DNA of 64,000 bases, taken from Clostridium intestinale DSM 6191 (GTDB lineage Bacteria; Bacillota; Clostridia; Clostridiales; Clostridiaceae). A program made the position numbers and the translations under genes. Below the pieces are notes generated by a model. The model made no database searches, was not told the origin of the DNA, and saw nothing but the letters and a program-made list of their open reading frames with translations. This document shows, in pieces, positions 51,943 to 62,345 of the stretch (its first letter is position 1; every line of letters begins with the position of its first letter). Location: positions 434,001 through 498,000 of the forward strand of contig NZ_FQXU01000004.1 in NCBI RefSeq assembly GCF_900130055.1, read 5' to 3'.

Positions 51943-52557
51943 TTAATCATAAAATTTTCCTTTTTCATAAAGATCAATAACTCTATCTATAAACTTTACT
52001 CTTTCAGGATCCACAATTCTTCTCATTGCTTTCATCATTTGCATATTTCTATCATCATCAGTAACTTCTTCAGTACTAGCTTCACTGAAGTTTACATTTT
52101 CATTATAAGCTGAATTATCCGAGAAATTATTGGAGCTATTTCCTCCCATATTACCTAACCCCATCATGCTTATTATATTTCCTATATCTCCCAATCCACC
52201 TAAACCACCAAGTCCTGCTAAATTTCCTAAATTGCCTAGACCACCCATATTACCAAGGCCCCCTAGGTTGCCCATATTGCCCATACCATTTGCATTTCCC
52301 ATATTCCCCATATTAGGTGCGCTATTATTCATATTAAACATATTTGCAAGATTTGCAAAACTATTCATATTAAAGCCTTCTCCACTCATTCCAGCCAATA
52401 AACTTGCAATTTGTCCCATATCAAAATTGCCGCCTAACATATCCATTAATTGATTTGGATTAAATCCCATAGGATTTCCCATAGGATTCATATTATTGGG
52501 CTGAGCTTGAGGATTAGGTATATTCTCAGATCTATTTCGATGTCTTCTTCTTGACAT
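51943..52557 (-). CDS. Low-complexity Gly/Asn/Met/Leu-rich protein
   Basis: 204 aa. Basic start MSRRRHRNRSENIPNPQAQP, a Met-Asn-Gly-rich centre made of degenerate GLGN/GNMG repeats (about 80-140), and a folded-looking tail (MQMMKAMRRIVDPERVKFIDRVIDLYEKG). No signal peptide. AGGAGG site. Lies beside Gly/Cys-rich small genes. It could be a spore-coat or surface structural protein, but this is inference from composition and context only. Confidence 0.7.
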   Translation of the reverse strand: MSRRRHRNRSENIPNPQAQPNNMNPMGNPMGFNPNQLMDMLGGNFDMGQIASLLAGMSGEGFNMNSFANLANMFNMNNSAPNMGNMGNANGMGNMGNLGGLGNMGGLGNLGNLAGLGGLGGLGDIGNIISMMGLGNMGGNSSNNFSDNSAYNENVNFSEASTEEVTDDDRNMQMMKAMRRIVDPERVKFIDRVIDLYEKGKFYD

Positions 52558-52698
52558 TAAGTTTCCTCCTACATATTGTTAGATAGATATGTACTTCTAT
52601 GTATTTATTTATATATGTATAATTAGATATCTATAGGTGAAGATTATATATTTATATGTGAATATTTTTTTGGAGGGCTTTGCCCTCCAACTATTATA

Positions 52699-52962
52699 CT
52701 AAAATCCGAAACCTGGTGCTCCTGCTCCAGCTCCTACTCCAGAACCTCCACAAAGCCAGAACAATAAAATTAATATAAATGCTCTGTCATTGCACAATAC
52801 TTCTGGTTTGCAAAGTATAATTAATAACACTATAAGTGACCAAATATTATTTCCACCAAATCCGCAACCACCACCATATGGAGCTACTCCAGCACTCATA
52901 TAAGGATTAACTGCTGTTTGATAGCAATACTCATATTCATCACAATGACGATGTTTACTCAT
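52699..52962 (-). CDS. Small Gly/Cys-rich hydrophobic protein 1
   Basis: 87 aa. MSKHRHCDEYEYCYQ head, the module GGGCGFGGNNIWSLIVLLIIL (one hydrophobic segment), a second hydrophobic segment RAFILILLFWLCGG and a Gly/Ala-rich tail. The frame opens six codons earlier, but GAAAGGAGC fits the ATG at 52960-52962. Shares the GCGFGGxxIW module with the next two genes. Family resembles small hydrophobic sporulation-associated proteins of Firmicutes; role unproven. Confidence 0.7.
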   Translation of the reverse strand: MSKHRHCDEYEYCYQTAVNPYMSAGVAPYGGGCGFGGNNIWSLIVLLIILCKPEVLCNDRAFILILLFWLCGGSGVGAGAGAPGFGF

Positions 52963-53022
52963 ACAAATCGCTCCTTTCAATTGTATCTTTATACTATTTT
53001 TCTTCTAAAGTTATTTTTTATA

Positions 53023-53241
53023 TTAGCAGAAGTTATTATTATTACCAAATCCTCTTCCACAACCACAGAAGAATATTAATAATATTATTATCCACCATAT
53101 TCCATTTCCACCGAATCCGCATCCACCTAATCCACCGAATCCGCCTGGGTATCCGCCGCCCATTGGGTATCCTCCCATTGGATAACCTCCCATTGGCTGT
53201 CCGCAACATGGATCTGGTTTACAACAACAATGTTTACTCAT
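53023..53241 (-). CDS. Small Gly/Cys-rich hydrophobic protein 2
   Basis: 72 aa. MSKHCCCKPDPCCGQP head, three GGYPMGG-type repeats, then GGCGFGGNGIWWIIILLIFF and CGCGRGFGNNNNFC. Eight or more cysteines. AGGAGG site. A 48-bp stretch (53051-53098), encoding the hydrophobic segment and CGCGRGFG, is identical in the neighbouring gene. Confidence 0.72.
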   Translation of the reverse strand: MSKHCCCKPDPCCGQPMGGYPMGGYPMGGGYPGGFGGLGGCGFGGNGIWWIIILLIFFCGCGRGFGNNNNFC

Positions 53242-53297
53242 ATATTTTTCCTCCTAAATTCAAGTTATTTTAATTTTTTATCGATAATGTTTTTAGC

Positions 53298-53684
53298 TTA
53301 AACACAAACGTTATTATTATCATTGCATCCGCAGCCATTGTTTCCGAAACCTCTTCCACAACCACAGAAGAATATTAATAATATTATTATCCACCATGAA
53401 TTAAATCCACAGCCAGCACCTTGTTGAGCTGCATATGGTTGATACATTGGCATACTTCCGCAGCAGCACTTATTCTTTTTGCATTTACACTTACAAGTAT
53501 AAGTGTCTCCTACTGGAGCATATCCTTGATATCCGCCAGGGGCACCAGCTCCAAATCCGCCACCACAGCCGCTACCAAATAGTATAAACAACAGAATTAA
53601 CCAGATCCAACTTCCGCCGAACCCATTATTGTTACAGTTATCCTTTTGTCCGCCTAATCCATTTAAAATTTCATTAATTTCCAC
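53298..53684 (-). CDS. Gly/Cys-rich protein with two hydrophobic modules
   Basis: 128 aa. Two tandem modules: GFGGSWIWLILLFILFGSGCGGG (about 22-44) and GCGFNSWWIIILLIFFCGCGRG (about 90-111). A Lys/Cys-rich spacer with KCKCKKNKCCCG lies between. Starts at GTG with GAGGAGG 8 nt upstream. Looks like a duplication of the single-module neighbour, with 48 identical bp (53350-53397). Likely co-regulated with the other small genes. Confidence 0.7.
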   Translation of the reverse strand: MEINEILNGLGGQKDNCNNNGFGGSWIWLILLFILFGSGCGGGFGAGAPGGYQGYAPVGDTYTCKCKCKKNKCCCGSMPMYQPYAAQQGAGCGFNSWWIIILLIFFCGCGRGFGNNGCGCNDNNNVCV

Positions 53685-53810
53685 AGGAAAATCCTCCTCT
53701 CATTTTTAAATAATTAAGATTTTATAGTATATACTATTCTGGAATTCAAAAAGTTGCTACAAAATATTGGAATATTATAGATTATATGGAATATATATTT
53801 ATATACAACA

Positions 53811-53850
53811 AAAATCCCATTCTAGGCCTTAACCTAGAATGGGATTTTTT
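53811..53850. terminator. Bidirectional terminator
   Basis: AAATCCCATTCTAGG-CCTTAA-CCTAGAATGGGATTT with T6, at the 3' end of engB. Confidence 0.92.
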
Positions 53851-53857
53851 ATTTTTA

Positions 53858-54457
53858 TTACTCTTCTGATTCTTCTACAATTCCACCAAAAACAAAATCT
53901 ATTAATTCATCTCTTCTTTTTTTATTAAGTGAGGAAAAGAAAAACAGCTTATCTTCTTTTCCTAATTTTAAAGTTTCTTTTATTATCTTCTCACTTTTCT
54001 TAAGATCATTATTAGAAAGTTTATCGCTTTTAGTTGCTACTATAACATAATCATATCCAAAATGTTTAGTCCACTCAAGCATTGTGATATCATCACTTGT
54101 TGGTTTATGCCTACAATCTACTAATAAAACAACTCTTTTAAGTTCTTCTCTATCATTGATGTATAACTCTATAGTTTTACCCCAACTTGCTTTTTCAGTC
54201 TTAGATACCTTAGCATATCCATAACCAGGTAAATCCACAAGATAAAATTCTTTATTTATAAGAAAAAAGTTTATTAATCTAGTTTTTCCTGGGGTTTGAC
54301 TTGTTTTAGCTAACTTTTTTCTATTGGTTATTGCGTTTATAATTGAAGACTTTCCTACGTTTGATCTTCCTACAAAAGCTACTTCCGGCATCCCATCTAT
54401 AGGATATTGTTCTCTTTTTACTGCTGATATTATAAATTCAGATTGTTTAATATTCAT
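53858..54457 (-). CDS. engB: Ribosome-biogenesis GTPase EngB (YsxC)
   Basis: 199-aa small GTPase for late 50S subunit assembly. G1 GRSNVGKSS (about 31-39), G2 with [10 protein letters not shown]3 DLPGYGYA, G4 TKSDKL and a G5-like SSLNKK. Overlaps the lon 3' end by 11 nt, the common lon-engB pair of Firmicutes. Confidence 0.95.
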   Translation of the reverse strand: MNIKQSEFIISAVKREQYPIDGMPEVAFVGRSNVGKSSIINAITNRKKLAKTSQTPGKTRLINFFLINKEFYLVDLPGYGYAKVSKTEKASWGKTIELYINDREELKRVVLLVDCRHKPTSDDITMLEWTKHFGYDYVIVATKSDKLSNNDLKKSEKIIKETLKLGKEDKLFFFSSLNKKRRDELIDFVFGGIVEESEE

Positions 54458-56786
54458 TTAATTCAACTCCAATTAATGCATGTTCTAAAACCTCTTCCAC
54501 TTTAGTAGCAAATATAAATTTTAATTTACTCCTTATAGTTTTAGGGATTTTATTAGCATCTTTCTCATTTTGCTTTGGTACAATTACTGTGTCAATTCCA
54601 GCCCTAAATGCTGCCAAAGCTTTTTCTTTTAGCCCACCTATAGCAAGCACTTTTCCAGTTAATGTTATCTCTCCTGTCATTGCAACATTGTGCCTAACCT
54701 TTTTGTTAGATAAAGCACTTACAAGAGCAGTTATCAATGTAACTCCTGCTGAAGGACCATCTTTAGGTACAGCCCCTTCTGGAACGTGTATGTGAATATC
54801 CTTTTCTTTATAGAAGTCTTCATTTATACCATATTCACTAGCATGAGCTCTAACATAAGAATAAGCAGCCCTTGCTGACTCCTTCATAACATCTCCTAAT
54901 TGACCTGTAAGTTCTAGCTTTCCAGTGCCCTTCATAACTACAACCTCTACAGGAAGAGTATCTCCACCGTAAGCAGTCCAAGCCATACCTGTTACCACTC
55001 CAACTTGATCATCTTTTCCAATCTTATCATAAGTAAAAATCTTGTTTCCTAAATATTTTTCTAAATTACCTGTATTAATAGAAACACTGTTTTTGTTTTT
55101 TTCCATTATGTCAGTAACCGCTTTTCTAGCAACAGTTCCTAACTTTCTTTCAAGATTTCTTACTCCTGATTCTCTAGTGTAATATTCAATTACATCTTTA
55201 ATTACAGACTCACTTATCTTAAGCTTATTCTCATCTAAATTATGTTCTTTTAAAACTTTTGGTAATAAATATTTTTTAGCAATATTGAACTTTTCTTCAT
55301 ATGTATACCCAGAAACCTCTATTATCTCCATTCTATCTAATAATGGTCTTGGGATAGAATCTAAGGAGTTAGCTGTAGTAATAAACATGACTTTTGACAA
55401 GTCCATATCTAACTCAATATAATTATCTCTAAAATTAGAATTTTGTTCTGGATCTAAAACCTCTAACAAGGCATCTGATGGATCACCTTTAAAATCTCTA
55501 CTTACCTTATCTATCTCATCTAATAATATTAATGGATTTTTTGATTTAGCATTTTTTATACCATATATTATTCTTCCTGGAATAGCCCCAACATAAGTTT
55601 TTCTGTGACCTCTAACCTCAGCTTCATCTCTTATTCCACCTAATGATATTCTAATAAAGTTTCTATTAAGAGATTTTGCTACTGATTTAGCTATTGATGA
55701 CTTTCCAACTCCTGGTGGCCCTACTAAACATAAAATAGGCCCTCTTAAACTGTCGCTCATCTTCTTTACAGCTAGATATTCTATTATTCTCTCTTTTACA
55801 TCACTTAATCCATAATGATCTTCTTCTAATATCTCTCTAGCTTTAGTTAAGTCTAAATTATCTTTAGTTGATTTGTTCCAGGGCAACTCTAATATCCAGT
55901 CTAAATAAGTTTTAATAACTGAACCTTCTTGAGAATAAGAAGATGAATTTTTTAATCTATTTAACTCATAAGTAGCTTTTTCTTTCACTTCTTTTGGAAG
56001 TTTTGCTTTTTTTATTAAATTCTCATATTTCTCTATCTCAAGTTTTTCTTCAATATCCTCACCTAGTTCTTCTTTAATTACCTTTAGCTGCTCTCTTAAA
56101 TAATATTCCTTTTGAAGTTTATCAATTTTCTTCTTAACTTTAAAACCAATCTTTTTTTCTAACTTTAAAACTTCTATTTCATTTTTAACTATTACTAAAA
56201 GCTTTTCCACTCTTTCTTTAATATCTAAAGCTTCTAATATCTCCTGTTTAATTTTATGCTTTAACATTAAATAGGAAGCAATTATGTCTATGACTCTACC
56301 TGGCTCATCACTTTCATCCATGTCATAAACTTCATCAGCCGTCTTATTATTTGATAAATCTAAAAACTCACTAAAATCATCCATTAGTTTTCTTAAGGAT
56401 GCAAGAAATTCTACATTATCTTTATACTCATCATTATTGTCATAAATAGATTCTATATTTCCTTTAATATATTTATCCCTATTTATAAACTCTACTAATC
56501 TTCCTCTTTCTATACCTTCAACTAATACTCTTACGGTATCTCCTGGCAACTTCAAAAGTTGTTTTACTATAGATATAGTTCCAACATTATATACATCGCT
56601 AATCTCTGGATCATCTATCTTAGCATCCTTTTGTGATACTAAAAATATCTCTTGTTTATTTAGCATAGCTTCTTCCAATGCAGCTATGGACTTCTCTCTT
56701 CCAACATCAAAATGAATCACCATATTAGGGAATACAGTTAAGCCCCTAAGTGGAATAAGAGGAAGAAGTTTAACCTTTTCACTCAT
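54447..56786 (-). CDS. lon: ATP-dependent protease La (LonA)
   Basis: 779-aa AAA+ protease. Lon N-domain (about 8-205), Walker [10 protein letters not shown] near 355, Walker [10 protein letters not shown] and the proteolytic domain with [12 protein letters not shown] (catalytic Ser) and the downstream Lys of [18 protein letters not shown]. Degrades misfolded and regulatory proteins. Start has GGGAGG. Between lonB (upstream) and engB. Confidence 0.96.
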   Translation of the reverse strand: MSEKVKLLPLIPLRGLTVFPNMVIHFDVGREKSIAALEEAMLNKQEIFLVSQKDAKIDDPEISDVYNVGTISIVKQLLKLPGDTVRVLVEGIERGRLVEFINRDKYIKGNIESIYDNNDEYKDNVEFLASLRKLMDDFSEFLDLSNNKTADEVYDMDESDEPGRVIDIIASYLMLKHKIKQEILEALDIKERVEKLLVIVKNEIEVLKLEKKIGFKVKKKIDKLQKEYYLREQLKVIKEELGEDIEEKLEIEKYENLIKKAKLPKEVKEKATYELNRLKNSSSYSQEGSVIKTYLDWILELPWNKSTKDNLDLTKAREILEEDHYGLSDVKERIIEYLAVKKMSDSLRGPILCLVGPPGVGKSSIAKSVAKSLNRNFIRISLGGIRDEAEVRGHRKTYVGAIPGRIIYGIKNAKSKNPLILLDEIDKVSRDFKGDPSDALLEVLDPEQNSNFRDNYIELDMDLSKVMFITTANSLDSIPRPLLDRMEIIEVSGYTYEEKFNIAKKYLLPKVLKEHNLDENKLKISESVIKDVIEYYTRESGVRNLERKLGTVARKAVTDIMEKNKNSVSINTGNLEKYLGNKIFTYDKIGKDDQVGVVTGMAWTAYGGDTLPVEVVVMKGTGKLELTGQLGDVMKESARAAYSYVRAHASEYGINEDFYKEKDIHIHVPEGAVPKDGPSAGVTLITALVSALSNKKVRHNVAMTGEITLTGKVLAIGGLKEKALAAFRAGIDTVIVPKQNEKDANKIPKTIRSKLKFIFATKVEEVLEHALIGVELNEY

Positions 56787-56897
56787 TTAAATTTCCTCCC
56801 TTTAAAGATTGTACTTCTCTAGTTAAATAATTATACACATAAACCTCTTATTTTTCAACAATTTTCAATCTCTTAAGAGTATGTTTGTTCTCTACGC

Positions 56898-56934
56898 AGA
56901 AAAAATCCACCTAAAATCTAGATGGATTTTTCTT
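56898..56934 (-). terminator. Terminator of lonB
   Basis: AAAAATCCACCT / AGATGGATTTTTC hairpin with T-rich downstream sequence. Confidence 0.75.
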
Positions 56935-56939
56935 TTTAA

Positions 56940-58622
56940 CTAAAAGCTCTCATTACCCTCTGCATATAACACTTCAATATTTACATTATCATCTTTCTTT
57001 TGAGAATAATCTTTAAATAAAGCTACTTCCAAAACTTCTTTAATATTTTCTACTGGAACTATCTTTATACCCTCTATTTTCTCTAAGCTTTCATCATAAT
57101 TATCTTTTGGAATTATAACAGTTGTAGCTCCAGATTTTTTAGCCGCTAATATTTTTGCACTTACTCCGCCTATAGGCTTAACCTTGCCTATTAATGATAC
57201 TTCCCCAGTCATAGCAACCTTATTGTCTATTGGTATTCCATTAATAGCGCTATAAACTGCACAAGTTATACTTATTCCAGCTGAAGGCCCATCTACTGGA
57301 GTACCACCTGGAAAATTAACATGAATATGATATGATGAACAATCTATTTTAAAAATGTTTTCTAAAATACTTAATACATTTTGTACAGAGCAATGAGCAT
57401 TACTCTTCCTTCTTATTTTTCTATTATTACTGCTTATTTCCTCTTCTTCAACTATACCAGTAATTTTAACATTTCCTTTTTCCTTATCAACCTTTTTAGC
57501 TGTAGCCTCAATCTCCATCAAGGTTCCTAAATTTGATCCATATACAGCTAACCCATTTACAATTCCTACTTGAGGTTTATCATATATTCTTTTATCTCCG
57601 CGTTCTGTATACTGCCCATTTTCAATTACCCACATTACATCTTTAATAGTTACGTTTTTCCTATCTTCATTTATAGCTAAACCCGAACATAACTGAACAA
57701 TATTAACAACTTCTCTTCCATTTGTGCAGTATCTTGAAATTTTATTTAAGCTTTCTTTATCTATAGTTAGATTTATTTTATTAATAGCATTTTGAGCTAT
57801 TACTTGTATCTCTTCCTCATCTAAAGCCCTAAAGAATATTTCTACGCACCTTGATCTAATTGCAGGCGCTATCTCCTCTGGACTTCTAGTGGTTGCACCA
57901 ATTAACCTAAAATCTGCTGGCAACCCATTGTCAAATACTTCTTTAATATACACAGGCATATTAGGGTCCTCTGAGCTATAATACGAAGAATCTAGAAATA
58001 CCTTTCTATCCTCCAAAACTTTCAATAATTTATTAAGCTCTGTGGAGTGTAATTCACCTATTTCATCTAAAAATAATATACCTCCATGAGCCTTAGTTAC
58101 AGCTCCTGGTTTAGGTTGAGGTATCCCTGCAATCCCCATAGATCCTGCCCCCTGATATATAGGATCATGTACAGAGCCTATTAAAGGGTCTGCTATCCCT
58201 CTTTCATCAAATCTTATTGTAGTAGCATCAACTTCAACAAACTTAGCTTCATTACTAAATGGAGTGTTTCCTTTAGTTTTTGCATATTCTAATACCAATC
58301 TTGCAGCTGCAGTTTTACCAACTCCAGGTGGACCATAAATTATTACATGCTGAGGATTAGGACCACATATAGCTGCTTTTAATGCCATTATTCCTTTTTC
58401 TTGACCTATTACTTCTTTAAATTCTTTAGGTCTACTTTTTTCAGTAAGTGGCTCACTTAATTTTATATTTCTCAGCTTATTAAGGTTCTCCATTTCCTTT
58501 TTACTTTCTTTATCTATAACCACTCTTTGATTACGAGTAGTTTTAGAATTTGTAACCACATGCATAAATAAAACAAGGATCAATATTATTTGTAGAAAGA
58601 CCATCACATTAATACTTTCCAT
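56940..58622 (-). CDS. lonB: LonB-type membrane-associated ATP-dependent protease
   Basis: 560 aa. N-terminal membrane helix (about 5-24), AAA+ domain with GPPGVGKTAAARL (about 97-109) and ILFLDEIGELH, and Lon-type protease domain with DGPSAGISIT (catalytic Ser) and AKILAAKKSGATTVIIPK (Lys). It lacks the large LonA N-domain. In Bacillus LonB acts in the forespore under sigma-F; a sporulation link here is by homology. GGGAGG site. Confidence 0.93.
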   Translation of the reverse strand: MESINVMVFLQIILILVLFMHVVTNSKTTRNQRVVIDKESKKEMENLNKLRNIKLSEPLTEKSRPKEFKEVIGQEKGIMALKAAICGPNPQHVIIYGPPGVGKTAAARLVLEYAKTKGNTPFSNEAKFVEVDATTIRFDERGIADPLIGSVHDPIYQGAGSMGIAGIPQPKPGAVTKAHGGILFLDEIGELHSTELNKLLKVLEDRKVFLDSSYYSSEDPNMPVYIKEVFDNGLPADFRLIGATTRSPEEIAPAIRSRCVEIFFRALDEEEIQVIAQNAINKINLTIDKESLNKISRYCTNGREVVNIVQLCSGLAINEDRKNVTIKDVMWVIENGQYTERGDKRIYDKPQVGIVNGLAVYGSNLGTLMEIEATAKKVDKEKGNVKITGIVEEEEISSNNRKIRRKSNAHCSVQNVLSILENIFKIDCSSYHIHVNFPGGTPVDGPSAGISITCAVYSAINGIPIDNKVAMTGEVSLIGKVKPIGGVSAKILAAKKSGATTVIIPKDNYDESLEKIEGIKIVPVENIKEVLEVALFKDYSQKKDDNVNIEVLYAEGNESF

Positions 58623-58711
58623 TAATTACCCTCCCTTCTTTACATTGTTATTATTGACTGTCTTATACAATCCTATTCTAAAATTTTGTTAACAAATTCT
58701 AAAAAAAGAAA

Positions 58712-58742
58712 ATAAAAAAAGCCTCTATATAAGAGACTTTTA
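58712..58742 (-). terminator. Terminator of clpX
   Basis: Minus strand AAGTCTCT-TATAT-AGAGGCTT followed by TTTTTTATTTT. Confidence 0.85.
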
Positions 58743-58750
58743 ATATAGCA

Positions 58751-60040
58751 TTAAGCTGTTTCTACATCTTTACCTTTTTTAAGTTTTTTACTTTTAGCTT
58801 CTTTAATTTTAGATTCCCCTATGATAATTGTAGGCTCTTCTTTAGATATTATTGATTCTTTAGTTATTACAACTTTAGCAATATCATCTCTTGAAGGTAT
58901 CTCATACATTATGTTTGTCATAGTATCCTCTATAATAGCTCTAAGTCCTCTAGCTCCAGTACTTCTCTTTATTGCTTCATCTGCAATAGCTCTTAAAGCT
59001 TCTTCGTCAAATTCTAATTCAACATTATCATATTCAAATAGCTTTTTGTACTGTTTAACTAAAGCATTTTTAGGTTTACTTAAAATACTGATTAATGCAC
59101 TGTGATCTAAAGACTCCAATGTTACAACTATAGGAAGTCTTCCTACAAACTCTGGAATTAATCCAAACTTTAATAAATCTCCTGGCATTACATCTTTTAA
59201 AAGCTTACCTACGTCCTTATTAGTTTTTGAAGTTATTTCTGCTCCAAAACCTATAGAACTTCTTCTTGTTCTCTTTTCAACAAGCTTATCTATACCATCA
59301 AATGCTCCACCACAAATAAATAGAATATTAGATGTATTTATTTGTATAAACTCTTGATGAGGATGCTTTCTGCCACCTTGTGGTGGTACAGAAGCTGTAG
59401 TTCCTTCTAATATTTTTAAAAGTGCCTGTTGTACACCTTCTCCTGATACATCTCTTGTTATTGAAGGATTTTCTGATTTTCTAGCGATTTTATCAATCTC
59501 ATCAATATAGATTATTCCTTTTTCTGCTCTTTCTACATCATAATCGGCGTTTTGAATAAGCTTTAAAAGAATGTTTTCTACATCTTCTCCTACATAACCA
59601 GCTTCAGTTAAAGTTGTTGCGTCTGCTATGGCAAAAGGAACATTTAAAAATTTAGCAAGAGTTTGAGCTAAAAGAGTTTTACCTGATCCAGTAGGTCCTA
59701 AAAGTAATATATTACTCTTTTGAAGCTCTACATCAGTTTCCTTTTCTTTTGCATTAATTCTTTTATAATGGTTATAGACAGCAACTGAAAGTGATTTTTT
59801 AGCATCTTCTTGACCTATTACATATTCATCTAAGTGACTTTTAATTTCTAATGGTTTTGGTAATTCTGTAGATGTCAGTATTTTAGGTTCTTCAAATTCA
59901 TCTGCAATTATTTCAGAACAAAGTTCTATACATTCATCACAGATATAAACTCCTGGACCAGCTATTAATCTTTTAACTTGATCTTGATTTTTCCCACAAA
60001 AGGAACACTTTAGTTGCTTCTTATCATCAAATTTTGCCAT
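58751..60040 (-). CDS. clpX: ClpX, AAA+ unfoldase of ClpXP
   Basis: 429 aa. N-terminal zinc finger (CSFCGK ... CDECIELC), Walker A GPTGSGKT, Walker [11 protein letters not shown], the RKHPHQEF pore-region loop and the IGFGAE loop for ClpP docking. A GTG three codons upstream is in frame, but GAGAGGTG fits the ATG at 60038-60040. 26 nt downstream of clpP. Confidence 0.96.
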   Translation of the reverse strand: MAKFDDKKQLKCSFCGKNQDQVKRLIAGPGVYICDECIELCSEIIADEFEEPKILTSTELPKPLEIKSHLDEYVIGQEDAKKSLSVAVYNHYKRINAKEKETDVELQKSNILLLGPTGSGKTLLAQTLAKFLNVPFAIADATTLTEAGYVGEDVENILLKLIQNADYDVERAEKGIIYIDEIDKIARKSENPSITRDVSGEGVQQALLKILEGTTASVPPQGGRKHPHQEFIQINTSNILFICGGAFDGIDKLVEKRTRRSSIGFGAEITSKTNKDVGKLLKDVMPGDLLKFGLIPEFVGRLPIVVTLESLDHSALISILSKPKNALVKQYKKLFEYDNVELEFDEEALRAIADEAIKRSTGARGLRAIIEDTMTNIMYEIPSRDDIAKVVITKESIISKEEPTIIIGESKIKEAKSKKLKKGKDVETA

Positions 60041-60066
60041 CCAATACACCTCTCTAAAATAGTCAA

Positions 60067-60666
60067 TTATTTTTCTTTAGCAGTTTCTATTTTTCTAATA
60101 ACCTTATCTATTAAACCATACTCCATTGATTCTTCTGCAGTCATGAAATAATCTCTTTCAACATCTGCATTTATCTTTTCTAATGGCTTACCTGTATTTT
60201 CACTTAATATTTTATTAAGAGTTTCTTTTGTTCTTAAAATTCTTCTTGCATGGATATCAATATCAGTAGCCTGACCTTGGAATCCACCAAGTGGTTGATG
60301 TATCATTATTTCACTATTAGGAAGTGCAAATCTTTTACCCTTCGCTCCTGATGATAGTAAGAATGCTCCCATAGAAGCAGCCATTCCTATACATATAGTT
60401 GAAACGTCAGATTTTATATATTGCATTGTATCATAAATTGCCATACCGGAGGTAATAGAACCACCTGGGCTATTTATGTATAAATATATATCTTTATCAG
60501 GATCTTCACTTTCTAAGAATAATAACTGTGATACAACTAGGTTTGAAGTTACGTCGTTTACTTCTCCACTAAGCATTATTATTCTATCCTTTAATAATCT
60601 AGAAAAGATATCGTAGCTTCTTTCTCCTCTACTTGTTTGTTCGATGACATATGGTACTAAACTCAT
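60067..60666 (-). CDS. clpP: ClpP protease subunit
   Basis: 199-aa serine protease. Catalytic Ser98 (GMAASMGA), His123 (MIHQPLGG) and Asp in ERDYFM. The usual start [19 protein letters not shown] at 60664-60666 has GAGGG upstream; nine further in-frame codons are not used. Forms the proteolytic chamber with ClpX. Confidence 0.96.
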   Translation of the reverse strand: MSLVPYVIEQTSRGERSYDIFSRLLKDRIIMLSGEVNDVTSNLVVSQLLFLESEDPDKDIYLYINSPGGSITSGMAIYDTMQYIKSDVSTICIGMAASMGAFLLSSGAKGKRFALPNSEIMIHQPLGGFQGQATDIDIHARRILRTKETLNKILSENTGKPLEKINADVERDYFMTAEESMEYGLIDKVIRKIETAKEK

Positions 60667-60787
60667 TCTAAATCCCTCGCTTTCTATATACATTACCCTT
60701 TTAGTTATAATATATCCAATTTATATAAAAGTAATTATATTAAAATTATATAAAACTTTTCATCATTTGTTAATTACTATATTGAAA

Positions 60788-60820
60788 ATAATTGCCAGAA
60801 ATATTGTTTCTGGCAATTAT
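60788..60820 (-). terminator. Hairpin between tig and clpP
   Basis: AATTGCCAGAAA / TTTCTGGCAATT, 12-bp stem. U-tract weak (ATTTTC), so termination may be partial. Confidence 0.55.
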
Positions 60821-60838
60821 ATCTTATATACTATTTTA

Positions 60839-62128
60839 TTATTTTACTTTAGCATTTTCAACTAATAATTTTATTGTTTTTTCTACTAATACATCATGCT
60901 TTAATACTGACTCTTGAGCTTTTAATATTAAATCAGCCATTTTTTCAGAATCTTCAGCTGAGTACATCTTAGCAACTTCTTGAGCTTTTTCTTTTAATTC
61001 ATCTTCTGATACTTCAAAGTTTTCTGCTTTAGCTATAGCTTCTAATACTAAATCAGTTTTAACTTTTCTATCAGCAGTTTCTTTCATGTAAGATTTCATC
61101 TTTTCTTCATCATTACCTGTGAATTGATAATATTGCTCTAAAGTTAATCCTTGATATTGTAATCTTGTTTCAAGATCTTTAACCATAGATTCTAATTCTT
61201 TTTCTACCATTACTTCTGGTACATCAATTTTAGCATTATCTACAGCTTTATTTATAACAGCTTCTTCAAATTCTCTTTTTTCTCTATCTGCATTAGCATC
61301 AGCTATTTGCTTTCTTATATCTTCTTTAACTTCTTCTATAGTGTCAAATTCAGATACTTCTTTTGCAAACTCATCATCTAATTCAGGCATTTCTTTAGCT
61401 TGAATAGCTTTAATAGTTACTTCAAATTTTGCTGGTTTTCCATTTAATTCTTCTTTGCCATAGTTTTCTGGGAAGTTAACATTAACATCCTTGCTTTCTC
61501 CTATAGCTAAACCAACTAATTGATCTTCAAAATCTCCAATGAAGCTTCCTGAACCTATTTCTAATGGGTAATCAGTTCCTTCTCCACCTTCAAATGCAAC
61601 ATCATCTATGTATCCTTTGAAGTCAATAACTGCTATATTTCCTTTTTCAACAGTTCCTTCTTCTTTAGTTTCAACTCTAGCATTTTTTTCTTGCATTGAA
61701 GTTAATCTCTTTTGAACTTCTTCTTCAGAAACTTCATAAGCTACTTTTTCAACTTCTACGCCTTTATATTCGCCAAGTTCAACTTCTGGATATACAGTAA
61801 CTTTTGCTGTATAAACAAGTTCTTTTCCTTCTCCAACTTCTAATACGTCGATTTCTGGATAATCAACTGGTCTTACGTTATTATCGTTTAAAGCTGTTGA
61901 ATAAGTTTCATCTATAACTATATTTATAGCATCTTCATATAAAGCTTCCATACCATAATATTTTTTTACTATTGCCATTGGCACTTTGCCTTTTCTAAAT
62001 CCAGGAACATTAAACTTCTTTTGATTTTTCTTAAAAGCTTTATTTAAAGCTTCGTTAAACTTTTCAGCAGTAGCTTTTATCTCAAGTTTAACTACGTTTG
62101 TTTCTATTTTTTCCATTTTAACTTCCAT
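60839..62128 (-). CDS. tig: Trigger factor
   Basis: 429-aa ribosome-associated chaperone and prolyl isomerase. N-domain with GFRKGKVP (ribosome-binding signature, around 44-51), FKBP-type PPIase domain (about 160-245) and helical C-domain. AGGAGG 8 nt before the ATG. Heads the classic tig-clpP-clpX-lonB-lon-engB series. Confidence 0.96.
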   Translation of the reverse strand: MEVKMEKIETNVVKLEIKATAEKFNEALNKAFKKNQKKFNVPGFRKGKVPMAIVKKYYGMEALYEDAINIVIDETYSTALNDNNVRPVDYPEIDVLEVGEGKELVYTAKVTVYPEVELGEYKGVEVEKVAYEVSEEEVQKRLTSMQEKNARVETKEEGTVEKGNIAVIDFKGYIDDVAFEGGEGTDYPLEIGSGSFIGDFEDQLVGLAIGESKDVNVNFPENYGKEELNGKPAKFEVTIKAIQAKEMPELDDEFAKEVSEFDTIEEVKEDIRKQIADANADREKREFEEAVINKAVDNAKIDVPEVMVEKELESMVKDLETRLQYQGLTLEQYYQFTGNDEEKMKSYMKETADRKVKTDLVLEAIAKAENFEVSEDELKEKAQEVAKMYSAEDSEKMADLILKAQESVLKHDVLVEKTIKLLVENAKVK

Positions 62129-62277
62129 TACATTTTCCTCCTAATTTCTTCGCCTTTAGAAAATAGTTCTTATTTAACTAGGTTATTATAACATACAAAC
62201 TTTTAATATATCAAATATTTTAGGAAAAGTTTCTTAAATAAAGCTATATAACCTTAATTTCCCTATAAGAATTCCAA

Positions 62278-62308
62278 AAACAAAGGGATGAGATTAACCC
62301 ATCCTATT
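62278..62308 (-). terminator. Terminator-like hairpin
   Basis: Minus strand GGATG ... CATCC followed by CTTTGTTTTT, after the 278-aa gene. Confidence 0.55.
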
Positions 62309-62345
62309 TTCAAATAGCAATATGTATTTTAATTATATCCACGAT

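Noticed and set aside
58685-58696. TTTGTTAACAAA palindrome upstream of lonB
   Set aside because: A 12-bp AT-rich palindrome is not rare here; it does not match the CtsR or CIRCE consensus.
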